Assembly: GCF_029714425.1 (NCBI RefSeq)
Contig: NZ_CP121668.1
Coordinates: forward strand, 6,531,501 to 6,595,500
Origin: Bradyrhizobium sp. CB2312
Lineage (GTDB): Bacteria > Pseudomonadota > Alphaproteobacteria > Rhizobiales > Xanthobacteraceae
Direction: 5' to 3'
DNA length: 64,000 nt
Made by a program: the position numbers and the translations under genes. The notes under the pieces were generated by a model, which ran no database searches, was not told the DNA's origin, and worked only from the letters and a program-made list of their open reading frames with translations. Below are positions 9,704 through 19,641 of the stretch, piece after piece. Each line of letters begins with the position of its first letter. The stretch's first letter is position 1.

Positions 9704-10015
9704 ATGGACGTTTCCAGCCGCCGCGCCTTCCTCGGCTTCGCAACCAATGCACTTGCTGCCGCTGCGATCGGCGCTGCCGGCGCTCGCCTCGTCGGCGTCG
9801 CGAACGCGATGCCGGTCGATCCCGCTCCCGGGCGTGGCAGCGAGCCCTTGGATGACGTGACACCGGCACAGTGGGGGCCAGCATGGGGTCCGGGTCCAGG
9901 CCCGGGATGGGGGCCGGGTCCGGGATGGGGCCGCCCGCCGCCACCGCGCCGGCGGCGCCGCTGGGTTTGTTGGTGGCATCGCGGGCGCCGTCATTGCGGC
10001 TGGCGCTGGAGATAG
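9704..10015 (+). CDS. Tat-exported small protein with PGWG and Arg/Trp-rich tail
   Basis: A 103-residue protein with a twin-arginine signal (SRRAFLGF) and a hydrophobic stretch ending AVANA-like. The mature part is very unusual: a proline/glycine/tryptophan segment with GPGPGWGPGPGWG repeats, then a dense arginine/tryptophan/histidine end (RRRRRWVCWWHRGRRHCGWRWR). Two cysteines lie in that end. It has an AAAGGAG site before the ATG. I recognise no family with known function. The tail could bind membranes, nucleic acids or metal, but that is speculation. Confidence 0.65.
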   Translation: MDVSSRRAFLGFATNALAAAAIGAAGARLVGVANAMPVDPAPGRGSEPLDDVTPAQWGPAWGPGPGPGWGPGPGWGRPPPPRRRRRWVCWWHRGRRHCGWRWR

Positions 10016-10025
10016 ACGCAAGGTG

Positions 10026-10280
10026 ATGGAGGACATGGTGCGCAACAAGAGCCAATGGGTCCTCGCCGCCGTGCTGGCAGCGCTGCTGGTGGCGGCGAGC
10101 TGGTTTTGTCTCTCGGTCTGGCGAGCGACTCCGGCGATGCCGACCTACGGAAACGTCATCCTGGCCGTGGCGGCGATCCTCGTTCTGGTGTCCGGCTGCG
10201 GCCTGATCGCGCTGATGTTCTACAGTCAGCGCAAGGGCTACGACGAGCCGGCGCGCAGCAACCGCACCACGCGGGACTAA
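10026..10280 (+). CDS. Small two-helix membrane protein
   Basis: An 84-residue protein with two hydrophobic helices (VLAAVLAALLVAASWFCLSV and VILAVAAILVLVSGCGLIALM) separated by a short loop, ending in a charged cytoplasmic tail (QRKGYDEPARSNRTTRD). I do not recognise a family. It starts 10 bases after the Tat-exported protein stops, so the two may be co-expressed. The start could also be the GTG at 10023 or the ATG at 10035. Confidence 0.55.
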   Translation: MEDMVRNKSQWVLAAVLAALLVAASWFCLSVWRATPAMPTYGNVILAVAAILVLVSGCGLIALMFYSQRKGYDEPARSNRTTRD

Positions 10281-10339
10281 CGCTGTCTCCTGGTCGATGA
10301 TCGAGCCGTCAGGCCTTAAGCCTGGAGCAAGGAGCGAGC

Positions 10340-11578
10340 ATGAACCTTGCTGACGTCCCGACCAGGCTGCTGGCGGCAAGCCTCCTGATGCTGGCAGCCG
10401 CCGGAGCCGCGCGGACACAGCCTGCTCCGTCCGCGCCCGCCGTCGGCGTCGTCGAGGCAACGCAGCGGCCGATCACCGAGACCGCCGAGTTTCTCGGCCG
10501 GATCGAGGCGATCAATCGGGTCAACATCGCCGCCCGCGTCACCGCCTTCCTGGAGCAGCGCCTGTTCACCGAGGGCGCCGAGATCAAGAAGGGCGATGAG
10601 CTCTATCGCCTGGAGCGCGGCCCGTTCGAGGCAGACGTCGCCGCCAAGCAGGCGCAGGTCGCGCAGCTCGAGGCAACGCTGGAGAATGCCAGGCTGACGA
10701 CCGAGCGCGCGCGCACCCTGCTCGGCGGGCCGGCCGGTCAGCAATCGACCTACGACGCCGCGATCGCGAACCAGCGCAGCCTGGAGGCCCAGGTCAAGGC
10801 CGCGCAGGCACAGGTCGAGGCCTCCCAGATCAACCTCGACTACACCGTGATCAGCGCGCCGATCGACGGCAAGATCGGACGCACGGCCGTGACCGAAGGC
10901 AATATCGTCAGTCCGAGCTCGGGTGTGTTGACCACGATCGTCAGCCAGGATCCGATGTATGTCACCTTTCCCGTACCGCTGCGTCAGGGGCTGGAGCTGC
11001 GCGAACGATACGGCCCGCAAGGCGGCCTCGAAGCGGTTGTCATCAGGCTGCGACTTCCCGACGGACGCATGTACGGGCAATCAGGCAAGCTGAATTTCGT
11101 CGACAACAGCATCGCGCAGAACACCGACACGATCACCGTACGCGGAGAGATCGCCAATCCGATCCTGCGCGCTCCATCAGCCGCAGGCGTGACGGTTCAC
11201 GAGCTCACCGACGGCGAATTCGTCACCGTCGTGCTCGAAGGCGTCCAGCCGGTCGAGGTGCTGGCGATCCCACGCTCGGCAGTGCTGTCCGATCAGCGCG
11301 GCGATTACGTCCTCGTGGTCGGCGCCGACAACAAGGCCGAGCAACGCCGCATTCAGCTCGGACAATCGACGCCGACCATCGCTTCCGTCATCAACGGGCT
11401 TGCAGCCGGCGAGAAGGTGATCGCCGAGGGCTTGCAGCGGGCCCGTCCGGGACAGGCGGTTGCTCCGGAGCCGGCAAGCGCGCTGATCCTGTCGAGCATG
11501 AAGGCCCCCGCGAGCGGCGCGGCTTCGCCGGCCGATCATGGCACGTCCGCTCCAACGCGCCCCGGCGGCCGGCCATGA
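10340..11578 (+). CDS. RND efflux periplasmic adaptor (AcrA/MexA type)
   Basis: A 412-residue membrane-fusion protein with a signal peptide but no lipobox cysteine. It has the AcrA order: [34 protein letters not shown] (first lipoyl strand region), an alpha-hairpin with many Gln/Ala residues (about 100-170), the second lipoyl motif ([25 protein letters not shown]), then beta-barrel and membrane-proximal domains. It would join the RND pump encoded next (stop and start overlap at ATGA, 11575-11578) to an outer-membrane channel that is not in this window. Substrates are unknown. Confidence 0.93.
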   Translation: MNLADVPTRLLAASLLMLAAAGAARTQPAPSAPAVGVVEATQRPITETAEFLGRIEAINRVNIAARVTAFLEQRLFTEGAEIKKGDELYRLERGPFEADVAAKQAQVAQLEATLENARLTTERARTLLGGPAGQQSTYDAAIANQRSLEAQVKAAQAQVEASQINLDYTVISAPIDGKIGRTAVTEGNIVSPSSGVLTTIVSQDPMYVTFPVPLRQGLELRERYGPQGGLEAVVIRLRLPDGRMYGQSGKLNFVDNSIAQNTDTITVRGEIANPILRAPSAAGVTVHELTDGEFVTVVLEGVQPVEVLAIPRSAVLSDQRGDYVLVVGADNKAEQRRIQLGQSTPTIASVINGLAAGEKVIAEGLQRARPGQAVAPEPASALILSSMKAPASGAASPADHGTSAPTRPGGRP

Positions 11579-14500
11579 TATCGAGCGTCTTCATCGACCG
11601 CCCCCGGCTTTCGATGGTGATCGCCTTTGTCATCACCATCGCCGGTGCGCTGGCGCTCACGCAGATTCCGGTGGCGCAGTTTCCGGACATCGTGCCGCCG
11701 CAGGTCACTGTCGCCGCGACGTTCCCCAGCGCCTCCGCCGAGGTCGTGGAGAGCAGCGTCGCGCAGCCGCTGGAAGCGCAGGTGATCGGCGTCGACCGCG
11801 CGCTCTACATGAAATCGACCAGCGGCAATGACGGCAGCTACACGCTTACGGTCTCCTTCGCCCTCGGCACCAATCCCGACATCAACACCGTCAACGTCAA
11901 CAACCGCGTGCAGAGCGCCCAGTCGCAATTGCCCACGGAAGTGCAGCAGCAGGGCGTGACGGTGCAGAAGCGATCCTCCTCGATCCTGCAGTTCCTGGTG
12001 CTCTACAGCGCGGACGGCCAGCAGGACCCGCTCTTCATCACCAACTACGCCATCATCAACGTGCTCGACGCGATTGCGAGCACGCCCGGCGTCGGTCAGG
12101 CGAACCTGTTCGCCAAGATGAATTATTCGATGCGGATCTGGTTCGACACGCAGCGACTGACCAGTCTCAACCTGACCCCGTCGGATGTGATCGCCGCAAT
12201 CCGCGCCCAGAGCGTCCAGGCTCCCGTCGGCCGCATCGGCGCGCGGCCGATCAGCGATGACCAGCAATTCCAGTTCAACGTCCAGACCCAGGGCCGGCTG
12301 GCAACCGTCGACCAGTTCGCGAACATCGTGCTGCGCGCCAATCCGGACGGATCCTCGCTGCTGGTGCGCGACGTCGCCCGCGTCGAGATGGGCGCGCAGA
12401 ATCTCGATAGCGAAGCGCGGATCGACGGACGCGCAGCCGTTCCGATCGCGATCTATCTCGCGCCGGGCGCCAATGCGGTGACGACCGCACGCGCCGTGGC
12501 GGACACCATGCAGCGTCTCTCCACCCGGTTTCCCCTGGGGCTCAGCTATCTCGTGCAATACGACTCCACGACCTTCGTGCGGGATACCATCGCCGAGGTG
12601 CTGCGGACCCTGGGCGAGGCGTTCGTCCTCGTGGTGGTCGTGGTCTATCTGTTCCTCGGAAGCCTGCGTGCGACGGCGATTCCGGCCGTCGCCGTGCCGG
12701 TGAGCCTCATCGGCACCTTCGCCGTTCTGCTCGTGTTCGGCTATTCCGCCAATACGGTGTCCCTGCTCGCAATGGTGCTTGCCATCGGCATCGTCGTGGA
12801 CGACGCCATCGTCGTCGTGGAAAACGTCGAGCGCGTCATGGCGGAGGAGCCTCGGCTGTCTCCGGCCGAGGCCAGCAAGAAGGCCATGAGCCAGATCACC
12901 GCGCCGATCATCGCAATCACGCTGGTGCTGCTCTCGGTGTTCGTGCCGATCGCATTCATTCCCGGCATCTCGGGCACGCTGTTCCGCCAGTTCGCGGTGA
13001 CGATCAGCGCCGCGATGATGATCTCGGCATTGAATGCCCTGACGCTGTCGCCGGCGCTCTGCGCGCTGCTGCTGCGGCACAGCGGTCCGCGCCGCGGCAT
13101 CATGGGCCGCGTGCTCGGCGGAATCGACTGGGTGCGCGACCGTTACAGCGGCGCCGTTGGCCGGCTGGTGCGTGTGGCCGCCCTGTCGCTGCTGCTGGTG
13201 GCGGTCTTTGCCGGCGGGATCTTCGGCCTGTCGCTCGTGACCCCGACGGGGTTCCTGCCCGAGGAGGACCAGGGCGCCTTCTTCACCTCCGTGCAGCTGC
13301 CAGACGGCGCCTCGGTGGCGCGGACCAGCGAGGTCACCCAGCAGGTCGAGGCCATCCTGAAACAGATGCCGGCGGTCGACCACGTCCTTGCGGTGATCGG
13401 GTTTTCCCTGCTCGACGGCGCTTCCGAACCGAACAGTGCGCTCGTGGTGGCGCGGCTGAAGCCGTTCGCGGATCGCAACACGGCGGCGGATTCCGCACAG
13501 GCGCTCATCGCCAAGATGTTTGCAGCCGGCGCACAGATCCGGCAGGCCAACGTCCTGCCGTTCAACCTGCCGCCGATCATCGGGCTCTCCACCGGCGGCG
13601 GATTCGAATATCAGTTGCAGGCGCTGGAGGGACAGAGCCCGGCCGCGATCTCCAGCGTCACCAATGCGCTGATCGGCGCGGCCAATGCCGATCCCCGGCT
13701 CACGCGCGTGTTCTCCACGTTCACCGCGACCAATCCGTCGCTCTACCTCGACATCGACCGCCGCAAGGCGCAGGCGCTGGGCGTCACGATCAGCGACATC
13801 TTCACCGCCCTCCAGGCCACGCTCGGCGGAATCTACGTGAACAACTTCAACCTGTTCGGCCGGACCTGGCAGGTCAACCTCCAGGGCGAGGCGTTCGACC
13901 GGGCCGACATCTCCGACATCTGGCGGATCTATGTGCGCAACAGCACCGGCCAGATGGTCCCGTTGAGATCGCTGGCCGGGCTCAAGATCGTGACGGGCCC
14001 GCAAGTCATCACCCGCTACAACAACTATCGCTCGGTGACCGTCAACGGCAGCCCGGCGCCGAACATCTCATCGGGCACCGCGATCGCCGCGATGGCGCAG
14101 ATCTCGGACAACGTCCTGCCGTCCGGCTACAGTTTCGCGTGGACCGGCACCGCCTATCAGGAGCAGCAGGCCGCCGGCCAGACCGGCATCGTGCTGATGC
14201 TCGCCGTGCTGTTCGCCTATCTGTTCCTGGTTGCGCTCTATGAGAGCACGGTGATCCCGATTCCCGTGCTGCTGTCGGTCGTGGTCGGCGTGCTCGGATC
14301 CTATCTCGGCATCAAGCTCGCGGGCCTCAATCTCGATCTCTACGGCCAGATCGGGCTCGTGGTCCTGATCGCCCTCGCCGCCAAGAATGGCATCCTGATC
14401 GTCGAATTCGCCAAGGAGCAGCGCGAGGCCGGCGTCGCGCTCGACGAAGCCGCCATCCAGGGTGCCCATATGCGCTTTCGCGCCGTCATGATGACGTCGG

Positions 14501-14736
14501 CCGCCTTCATCCTCGGCCTGTTGCCGCTCGTGATCGCGACCGGCGCCGCCGCGCTCAGCCGGCGCGCGGTGGGCACGGCCGTGTTCGCCGGCATGCTGGC
14601 CGCAAGCTCGATCGGGATCTTCCTGGTGCCGATGCTCTACGTCGTCTTCCAGCGCATGCGCGAGCGCGCGAAAGCGGCGCTCAAGCGCGCGCCGCTCCGA
14701 CACGATCGCGACAGCAGATCGACGACCGACAACTGA
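11575..14736 (+). CDS. RND multidrug efflux pump, HAE1 family (AcrB-like)
   Basis: A 1,053-residue inner-membrane proton/drug antiporter, normal length for HAE1. It starts [19 protein letters not shown], has two large periplasmic loops and twelve helices. The proton-relay aspartates are present as D409-D410 in [16 protein letters not shown], and the matching lysine lies in [16 protein letters not shown] in the second half. The N-terminal loop carries the usual [18 protein letters not shown] segment. With the adaptor encoded just before, it forms the inner part of a tripartite pump. No outer-membrane factor or TetR regulator is nearby. A hairpin follows the stop. Confidence 0.95.
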   Translation: MISSVFIDRPRLSMVIAFVITIAGALALTQIPVAQFPDIVPPQVTVAATFPSASAEVVESSVAQPLEAQVIGVDRALYMKSTSGNDGSYTLTVSFALGTNPDINTVNVNNRVQSAQSQLPTEVQQQGVTVQKRSSSILQFLVLYSADGQQDPLFITNYAIINVLDAIASTPGVGQANLFAKMNYSMRIWFDTQRLTSLNLTPSDVIAAIRAQSVQAPVGRIGARPISDDQQFQFNVQTQGRLATVDQFANIVLRANPDGSSLLVRDVARVEMGAQNLDSEARIDGRAAVPIAIYLAPGANAVTTARAVADTMQRLSTRFPLGLSYLVQYDSTTFVRDTIAEVLRTLGEAFVLVVVVVYLFLGSLRATAIPAVAVPVSLIGTFAVLLVFGYSANTVSLLAMVLAIGIVVDDAIVVVENVERVMAEEPRLSPAEASKKAMSQITAPIIAITLVLLSVFVPIAFIPGISGTLFRQFAVTISAAMMISALNALTLSPALCALLLRHSGPRRGIMGRVLGGIDWVRDRYSGAVGRLVRVAALSLLLVAVFAGGIFGLSLVTPTGFLPEEDQGAFFTSVQLPDGASVARTSEVTQQVEAILKQMPAVDHVLAVIGFSLLDGASEPNSALVVARLKPFADRNTAADSAQALIAKMFAAGAQIRQANVLPFNLPPIIGLSTGGGFEYQLQALEGQSPAAISSVTNALIGAANADPRLTRVFSTFTATNPSLYLDIDRRKAQALGVTISDIFTALQATLGGIYVNNFNLFGRTWQVNLQGEAFDRADISDIWRIYVRNSTGQMVPLRSLAGLKIVTGPQVITRYNNYRSVTVNGSPAPNISSGTAIAAMAQISDNVLPSGYSFAWTGTAYQEQQAAGQTGIVLMLAVLFAYLFLVALYESTVIPIPVLLSVVVGVLGSYLGIKLAGLNLDLYGQIGLVVLIALAAKNGILIVEFAKEQREAGVALDEAAIQGAHMRFRAVMMTSAAFILGLLPLVIATGAAALSRRAVGTAVFAGMLAASSIGIFLVPMLYVVFQRMRERAKAALKRAPLRHDRDSRSTTDN

Positions 14737-14744
14737 ACCATGGT

Positions 14745-14773
14745 GAGCCGCCGGACCTCGCGTCTGGCGGCTC
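14745..14773. terminator. Hairpin between convergent RND pump and phasin genes
   Basis: A perfect 8-bp inverted repeat, GAGCCGCC (14745-14752) and GGCGGCTC (14766-14773), with a 13-base loop lies just after the pump stop codon and before the end of the opposing phasin gene. Its place between convergent genes suggests a two-way terminator, though neither side has a long T-run. Confidence 0.6.
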
Positions 14774-14824
14774 TGTGTAGATTGCCGCGGTCAAGTCCTT
14801 CGCCCCGCGCTGACCATAGGCGTG

Positions 14825-15175
14825 TCAACTCTTCGGGGCGAACAGGCCGCCGGCCGCCTTCATCGCCGACTCGCCCATCGTCCTCGCCTGATCTGTCAGG
14901 GCCCGCATCTGGTCCTGGAAGAAATCGGCCTGGAGCTTGAGTGCGTCCTGCATGTCCTTGGCTTGGATCAGCTTGTCGCCAAGGTCGAAGGTCGCGGAGA
15001 CGTTGCGCTGCATGAAGCTGGAGAATTCCTTGGCCTGGTTCGCGATCGGCAGCGGGGAGGAGGCAAGTCCCTTCTCCAGCATCTCGAAATATTCCGCATT
15101 GGCCTTGCGCAGGCGGCCGAGCGCCTCGGCCAAAGCCGTACGGACACCTTCGGCGGAGGAATTGATCTCAGGCAT
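14825..15175 (-). CDS. Phasin family protein
   Basis: A 116-residue, almost wholly helical protein without membrane segments. It has the phasin pattern: ALGRLRKANAEYFEMLEKGL, then AKEFSSFMQRNVSATFDLGDKLIQAKDMQDALKLQADFFQDQMRAL and a C-terminal TMGESAMKAAGGLF. Phasins coat polyhydroxybutyrate granules. ATG 15175 has a GGGAGAG site; an upstream open stretch is probably not translated. It lies 28 bases after the alpha/beta hydrolase stop and is probably the last gene of the operon that begins with the double hydrolase at 18584. Confidence 0.85.
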   Translation of the reverse strand: MPEINSSAEGVRTALAEALGRLRKANAEYFEMLEKGLASSPLPIANQAKEFSSFMQRNVSATFDLGDKLIQAKDMQDALKLQADFFQDQMRALTDQARTMGESAMKAAGGLFAPKS

Positions 15176-15203
15176 GACGTCTCTCCCTTCGAGGAATTGG
15201 CGG

Positions 15204-16067
15204 TCAGGCGGCGAGTCCGCCGAACCAGGCTCCGAAATAACCGGCATAGAGCGCCGGTCGTTCCAGGTTCATCGAATGGCCGATGCCGGGGACCACCACC
15301 AGGCGGCAGTCCGGCATGGCTTCGGCCATGGCGCGCAGATCGGCCGGCGCAATCCAGCCGTCCCACTCGCCCCACAATACGAGGTGCGGATGCCGGATCT
15401 CCGGCATGCGCCGCTCCAGCTCGCGGCTCTCCTTCTCGCGCGTCAGGTTGACCGGCGTTCCGATCCAGATCCCCTCCGACACGCCGAAGGTCTGCTCGAT
15501 GATCCGGTCGAACAGCGCCTGGATCTCGCCGAGCCCCTCGCGAAAGCGCGGGACCATGTTCGGCGCCATGCTCTCCGGGACGAACAACGAAGATGCGGCG
15601 GTCGCCATCACGGACCGCGTCAGCTCCTTGCTCGCCATCATCGCCCTGAACAGCCCGATCTGGTCGGCGTTGAACGCCATGCCGAGCGGCGTCACCGGAT
15701 CGAGCGCGAAGACGCGGCCGAAGCGCTGCGGCTGCATCAACAGCATGCGCGCGGCGATGATGCCGCCGGTCGAATGGGTCGCAAGGTGGCAGTAGCGGAC
15801 ATCGAGCGCATCGAGCGCCGCCAGCATGTCCTCGGCATGCTGCTGCATGGAATAGTTGGAATAGTCCGCAGTTGGCTTCGGCCGGTCGCTGTCACCGCAG
15901 CCGCGCCAGTCGATTGCGATGACGCGAAGGCCGGTCGGAAACAAGGGCGCGGCGAGCTCGATCCAGTCCTTGCTGGCGAGATTGCCGTGGATGAAGACGA
16001 CGGTGACGTCGCCTCGCCCCCACTCCCGCCAGCCGAGCTGCACATCACCCGCCTGCACTCTCGGCAT
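15204..16067 (-). CDS. Alpha/beta hydrolase
   Basis: A 287-residue soluble hydrolase. Visible parts: oxyanion segment HGN (27-29), DWRGCGDSDRP (a typical strand-4 loop), nucleophile motif HSTGG with Ser99, a cap region, a late Asp in WGEWDGWIAP, and His in PGIGHSMNLERP. These form a Ser-Asp-His triad. The substrate cannot be told from sequence; the neighbours (phasin and double hydrolase) suggest ester or polyester turnover. It starts only 9 bases after the stop of the upstream double hydrolase. Confidence 0.85.
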   Translation of the reverse strand: MPRVQAGDVQLGWREWGRGDVTVVFIHGNLASKDWIELAAPLFPTGLRVIAIDWRGCGDSDRPKPTADYSNYSMQQHAEDMLAALDALDVRYCHLATHSTGGIIAARMLLMQPQRFGRVFALDPVTPLGMAFNADQIGLFRAMMASKELTRSVMATAASSLFVPESMAPNMVPRFREGLGEIQALFDRIIEQTFGVSEGIWIGTPVNLTREKESRELERRMPEIRHPHLVLWGEWDGWIAPADLRAMAEAMPDCRLVVVPGIGHSMNLERPALYAGYFGAWFGGLAA

Positions 16068-16076
16068 GGGCAGGCC

Positions 16077-18584
16077 CTACTTGTTGAGACCGGCCGTCGG
16101 CGCCGCGCCGGGCGGCGTCGGCGCCACCGGCAAGGCCGATACCACCGCGCCCTTGATCATGCGGTCGGTGCCTTGCGGCGACGAGGTGTCGACCGTTCCC
16201 TTGGTCACGAAGTCGACGACATCGGCGGAATACTCCACGGGGTTGTCGGTGTGGATGAAGTGCCCGGTCTCCGGATAGATCTTGAGCATCGGCCGATTGC
16301 CGGCATTCGTCATTCGCGTCATGAACGGCGTGATGACGTCGCGGCCGAGGTCGGTCAGCCCGTTGAACGCGGGTGTCGGAATGAACGGCTCCTTGTCGCC
16401 GAACGCGAGGAAGATCGGCGCCTTGATCTGGGTGACCCGCTCATAGAGGTTCTTCGGATCATCCTGCTGCAGCTCGGCGCCGATGGTGTAGATGTCGAAG
16501 ATGAAGACGTTGCACCACTGGTCGAGCTCCTTCGGGTTGCCCTTGGTGAGCCCGACGCGCTGCTCGGTGTGAAGGCGGGCATATTCGCTGTCGCTGAAGA
16601 AGTAGCCGCTCTTCGCAGCCGACATCACGCCGGTGTTGGGGTCACGCTTCCTAAAGTAGAAGAAGTCGCGGATGTTCTGCTCGTCGCGCGCCTTTTCCGC
16701 GGCGAGAATGCCGGTCTGGTCCCAGACCTGCTTCCACTTGTCGAAGTCGCGGCCGAGGCCGTCCTGGAACAGCGGCGCCTTCTTGTCCTTGGCGATGGTG
16801 ATCTCACGCGGATATTCCTCGAGGCCCGACGGCGCTTCCAAAGCGAGGCCCTGCACCGCATCCGGCCAGGTCAGCGCATAGCCCACGACGAACTGACCGC
16901 CGAGCGAGTGACCGAGATAATAGGCCTTCTTGACGCCGAGCTGGTTGACGACGAGGTCGTAGATCACCTCGCGCATGTCCTGCATGGTGCGCGCCGGGCT
17001 CTTGTCGAGATTGCCGGGCCCCGACATGCCGTAATGCGGCAGGTCCGGCACGATCACGCGCAGGCCGCTGCGTAGCGCGTATTGCATGATGTTGCCGTAG
17101 TGACCGCCGAACGCGCCCTTGCCGTGGATGATGACAAGCACCTTCGGATCCTTGCCGGTGCCGGCATACTCGTCCATGTAGCCGATTTCCCAGGAGTTGC
17201 CGCTCTTGTCCTTGGCGTTGGCGAATTTGACCGGATAGGGATAGGTCACATAGGCCTTCCAGAACGACTTCTTGGGATCGATGTTCTGGGCGACGTCGGC
17301 CACGCGGTAGTTCTTGTCGACGAATTTCTGGGCGCGGTCGAGCGCCGCCACGTCGTCCATGAAGGCGACGAACTTCGGATCGTTCTTGCGCTGGTTGATG
17401 ATCGGGAACACGCCGTAATGCGCGACCGGGCTCTCCTGCGCGATCAGGTCCGCACCGGGCACGCGATCGACGGCCTTCTGCGCCAGCTTGAAGTTGAGCC
17501 AGAGATCGTTGGTGATGTGCATCACCAAGGTGCGGGCCTGGATGCGGCCGAGATACGGGTTGATGTTGTGCGTCTCGCCGACCCGGTTGCGCCAGACGAG
17601 GTCGACTGCGTCATAGAGCTTGGCGCGGTTGGTGACGTTCAATCCCGCCTTCTCGTTCGGCGGATCCCAATAGAAGATCTCCGGCTGCACCGCTGGCCAG
17701 TTCTGGGTCGTGCGGAAGGCGAAGTCGTAACCGGTCATGCCGAGGATCGACCAACCGAATGCAACGCCGGGGACCGGATGCTTTTCCTTGGGCAGCTTGT
17801 AGTAGTCGCCATTGGTGGACTGCCAGACGGGATCGGACTCGATCGCCGCCGTCATCATCTGGAACGTCCAGTTGCCGACGGGGTCCTCGCCATCCGACTG
17901 CGTGGTGCCGCCGATCGGCATCAGGGCGTTGATGTATTCCGGATGCATCACGCCCCAGACGTAAGTCTGCGTGCCGCCCATGGAGACGCCGGTCACCAGC
18001 GCGACGCGCGCGACCTTCAGCTCGTCACGCAGCAGGCGGTAATTCGCCTGCACCATGTCGTAGTAGCTGTACTGCGGAAACTTGATGCCGAGGCCGTCCG
18101 ACGGCTTGCTGGCGCCCCAGGTGCCGAGCGGGTCGACCATGATGACGTAATAGCGATCGGTGTCGATCGGCCGGCCCGGACCGATGATCGGCACGCCGCC
18201 CGACAATGCGGCGCCTTTCACCCACTGCTCGTACATGTCGGTGGAATCGCCGGAATAATAGGAGTTGATCACGACGGCGTTGGTGATCTCGCCGGCCGCG
18301 TTGCGCCGGGCGTTGCCGATGGCGATGTAAGCGGTGCGCAGCTTGCCGGCGCCGAGCGACTCCAGCGTGACACCGCCCTCGCCGCCGTTCTCCCATTTCG
18401 AGGGATCCGACAGGTCATACTTCCCGCCAAGGCGGAAGTTGGCGATCTCGTAAGTTTTCTTCAAACCGTCATGCTGCACCTGCGACGAACGCCGCGTGAA
18501 GGGTTGGGCGACTGCGAGCGCCGTGCCGACCAGCAGCAGGACCAGACTGATCAAGCAGCGCTTGACGATATCTCTCGCGATCAT
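16077..18584 (-). CDS. Exported protein with two alpha/beta hydrolase domains
   Basis: An 835-residue protein with a signal peptide (ending LAVAQ) and two complete hydrolase domains in one chain. The first (about residues 60-430) resembles the homoserine-acetyltransferase branch, with nucleophile motif GVSMGG (Ser201) and a long insertion. The second (about 480-800) has HGKGAFGG, LPHYGMSGPG, nucleophile motif GHSLGG (Ser560), a late Asp in FGDKEPFI and His in ETGHFIHTD. Both active sites look intact. ATG 18584 has GGAGGAC upstream. A FixK-like box lies about 60 bases upstream. Substrate unknown; periplasmic polyester or ester degradation is a guess. Confidence 0.8.
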   Translation of the reverse strand: MIARDIVKRCLISLVLLLVGTALAVAQPFTRRSSQVQHDGLKKTYEIANFRLGGKYDLSDPSKWENGGEGGVTLESLGAGKLRTAYIAIGNARRNAAGEITNAVVINSYYSGDSTDMYEQWVKGAALSGGVPIIGPGRPIDTDRYYVIMVDPLGTWGASKPSDGLGIKFPQYSYYDMVQANYRLLRDELKVARVALVTGVSMGGTQTYVWGVMHPEYINALMPIGGTTQSDGEDPVGNWTFQMMTAAIESDPVWQSTNGDYYKLPKEKHPVPGVAFGWSILGMTGYDFAFRTTQNWPAVQPEIFYWDPPNEKAGLNVTNRAKLYDAVDLVWRNRVGETHNINPYLGRIQARTLVMHITNDLWLNFKLAQKAVDRVPGADLIAQESPVAHYGVFPIINQRKNDPKFVAFMDDVAALDRAQKFVDKNYRVADVAQNIDPKKSFWKAYVTYPYPVKFANAKDKSGNSWEIGYMDEYAGTGKDPKVLVIIHGKGAFGGHYGNIMQYALRSGLRVIVPDLPHYGMSGPGNLDKSPARTMQDMREVIYDLVVNQLGVKKAYYLGHSLGGQFVVGYALTWPDAVQGLALEAPSGLEEYPREITIAKDKKAPLFQDGLGRDFDKWKQVWDQTGILAAEKARDEQNIRDFFYFRKRDPNTGVMSAAKSGYFFSDSEYARLHTEQRVGLTKGNPKELDQWCNVFIFDIYTIGAELQQDDPKNLYERVTQIKAPIFLAFGDKEPFIPTPAFNGLTDLGRDVITPFMTRMTNAGNRPMLKIYPETGHFIHTDNPVEYSADVVDFVTKGTVDTSSPQGTDRMIKGAVVSALPVAPTPPGAAPTAGLNK

Positions 18585-18642
18585 GACGGAGTCCTCCCTC
18601 GCGCATGTTGGCGAGACGCTAGGCAAGGCAGCCGGGCGAGCT

Positions 18643-18656
18643 TTGATCTAACTCAA
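18643..18656. promoter_or_regulatory. FixK/FNR-like box (one mismatch)
   Basis: TTGAT-ctaa-CTCAA, one base off the TTGAT-N4-ATCAA consensus. It lies between the divergent double hydrolase (start 18584) and hydrolase (start 18715). Its centre is about 65 bases from each start, which fits class II activation on either side. Confidence 0.55.
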
Positions 18657-18714
18657 TGGAATGTGCTTGCCGGGGTTGAGGATCGCGCAATCGAAACCGC
18701 CGCCGGCCAGCGCA

Positions 18715-19641
18715 ATGCCCTTCCTCAGTCATGGCTCATACCGGATACGCTATGAGCTGGACGGGCCGGCGAATGCCCCCGTCTATGTGCTCGTGAACGG
18801 GCTTACGCAATATGCCGAACTCTGGTCGGCCTATCGCGAAGCGCTGCTGGCGCGCGGCTTTCGCGTTGCGACCTTCGACCTGCTCGGCCAGGGCGCTTCC
18901 GACAAGCCGACGCTCTTCATCAGCCAGGACGACCAGGTCACAGCGCTACGCCTCCTGATCGACGAGCTCGGCGACGGCCCGGTCTTCCTGAGCGGTATCA
19001 GTTTCGGCGGCCTGATCGCGCTGCGCTATGCCATCGCGCATGGCGCGCGGCTGTCCGGGCTCGTGCCGATGAGCTGCTTTGCCGAGCTCACACCGCAGCT
19101 TCTGCTGCTCGGCAATGCCTTGCGGACCGGGCTGATCCTCGGCGGCACAAGCTACCTCCAGGACCTCTTGCTGCCGATGAACCTGTCGGACCAATGGCTG
19201 AAGCCGCTGCTGGACAAGCTCGACGGCGTCAAGCGCCAAGGCTGGCTGGTCAATGACGTCTATGCGCTCCAGAACCTGATGGAATCCTTCCTCGACTTCC
19301 AGCCGCTCACACCGCGCCTGTCCGCGATCACGGTGCCGACCATGATCCTCAACGGCGAGTTCGATTTCCTGACGCCGCGCAGCCTGCACGAGACCCTGCG
19401 CGTCGAAATTCCGAACAGCTCACTGGTGATCATGCCGAAGGCCTATCACGCCTTCACGCTGGAGAAAGGCGCGCTGACGGCCGATCTGCTCGCGCGCTTT
19501 GCCGACGACGTGCTGGCCGGGCGCTGGCAAGGCAATCAAGCGGTCTGGATCGCACCGGACGAGCCCGGCGGCGAACTCACGCCGTTTCCCGCCGGCTACG
19601 ATCATCTCCGCGCCATCCCGGTCAAGCGAGCGCCGTCATGA
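18715..19641 (+). CDS. Alpha/beta hydrolase
   Basis: A 308-residue hydrolase: LVNGLTQYAELW near the oxyanion strand, DLLGQGASDKP, nucleophile motif GISFGG (Ser96), a helical cap, a late Asp in NGEFDFLTP and His in KAYHAFTLEKG. There is no signal peptide, so it should act in the cytoplasm. I place the start at ATG 18715; the frame is open from 18661, but that would lie upstream of the transcription start predicted from the FixK-like box. The stop overlaps the next gene (ATGA at 19638). Substrate not known; acyl-ester or polyester intermediates are plausible from the context. Confidence 0.8.
   Translation: MPFLSHGSYRIRYELDGPANAPVYVLVNGLTQYAELWSAYREALLARGFRVATFDLLGQGASDKPTLFISQDDQVTALRLLIDELGDGPVFLSGISFGGLIALRYAIAHGARLSGLVPMSCFAELTPQLLLLGNALRTGLILGGTSYLQDLLLPMNLSDQWLKPLLDKLDGVKRQGWLVNDVYALQNLMESFLDFQPLTPRLSAITVPTMILNGEFDFLTPRSLHETLRVEIPNSSLVIMPKAYHAFTLEKGALTADLLARFADDVLAGRWQGNQAVWIAPDEPGGELTPFPAGYDHLRAIPVKRAPS

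Noticed and set aside
11536..14004. 822-codon open frame on the minus strand
   Set aside because: It is the antisense of the RND pump gene. Its product is rich in Arg, His, Asp and Gly without any domain, as expected of a shadow in high-GC DNA.
14937..17075. 712-codon open frame on the plus strand
   Set aside because: It runs antisense to the phasin and both hydrolase genes, which have clear motifs and ribosome sites; the frame itself has none.
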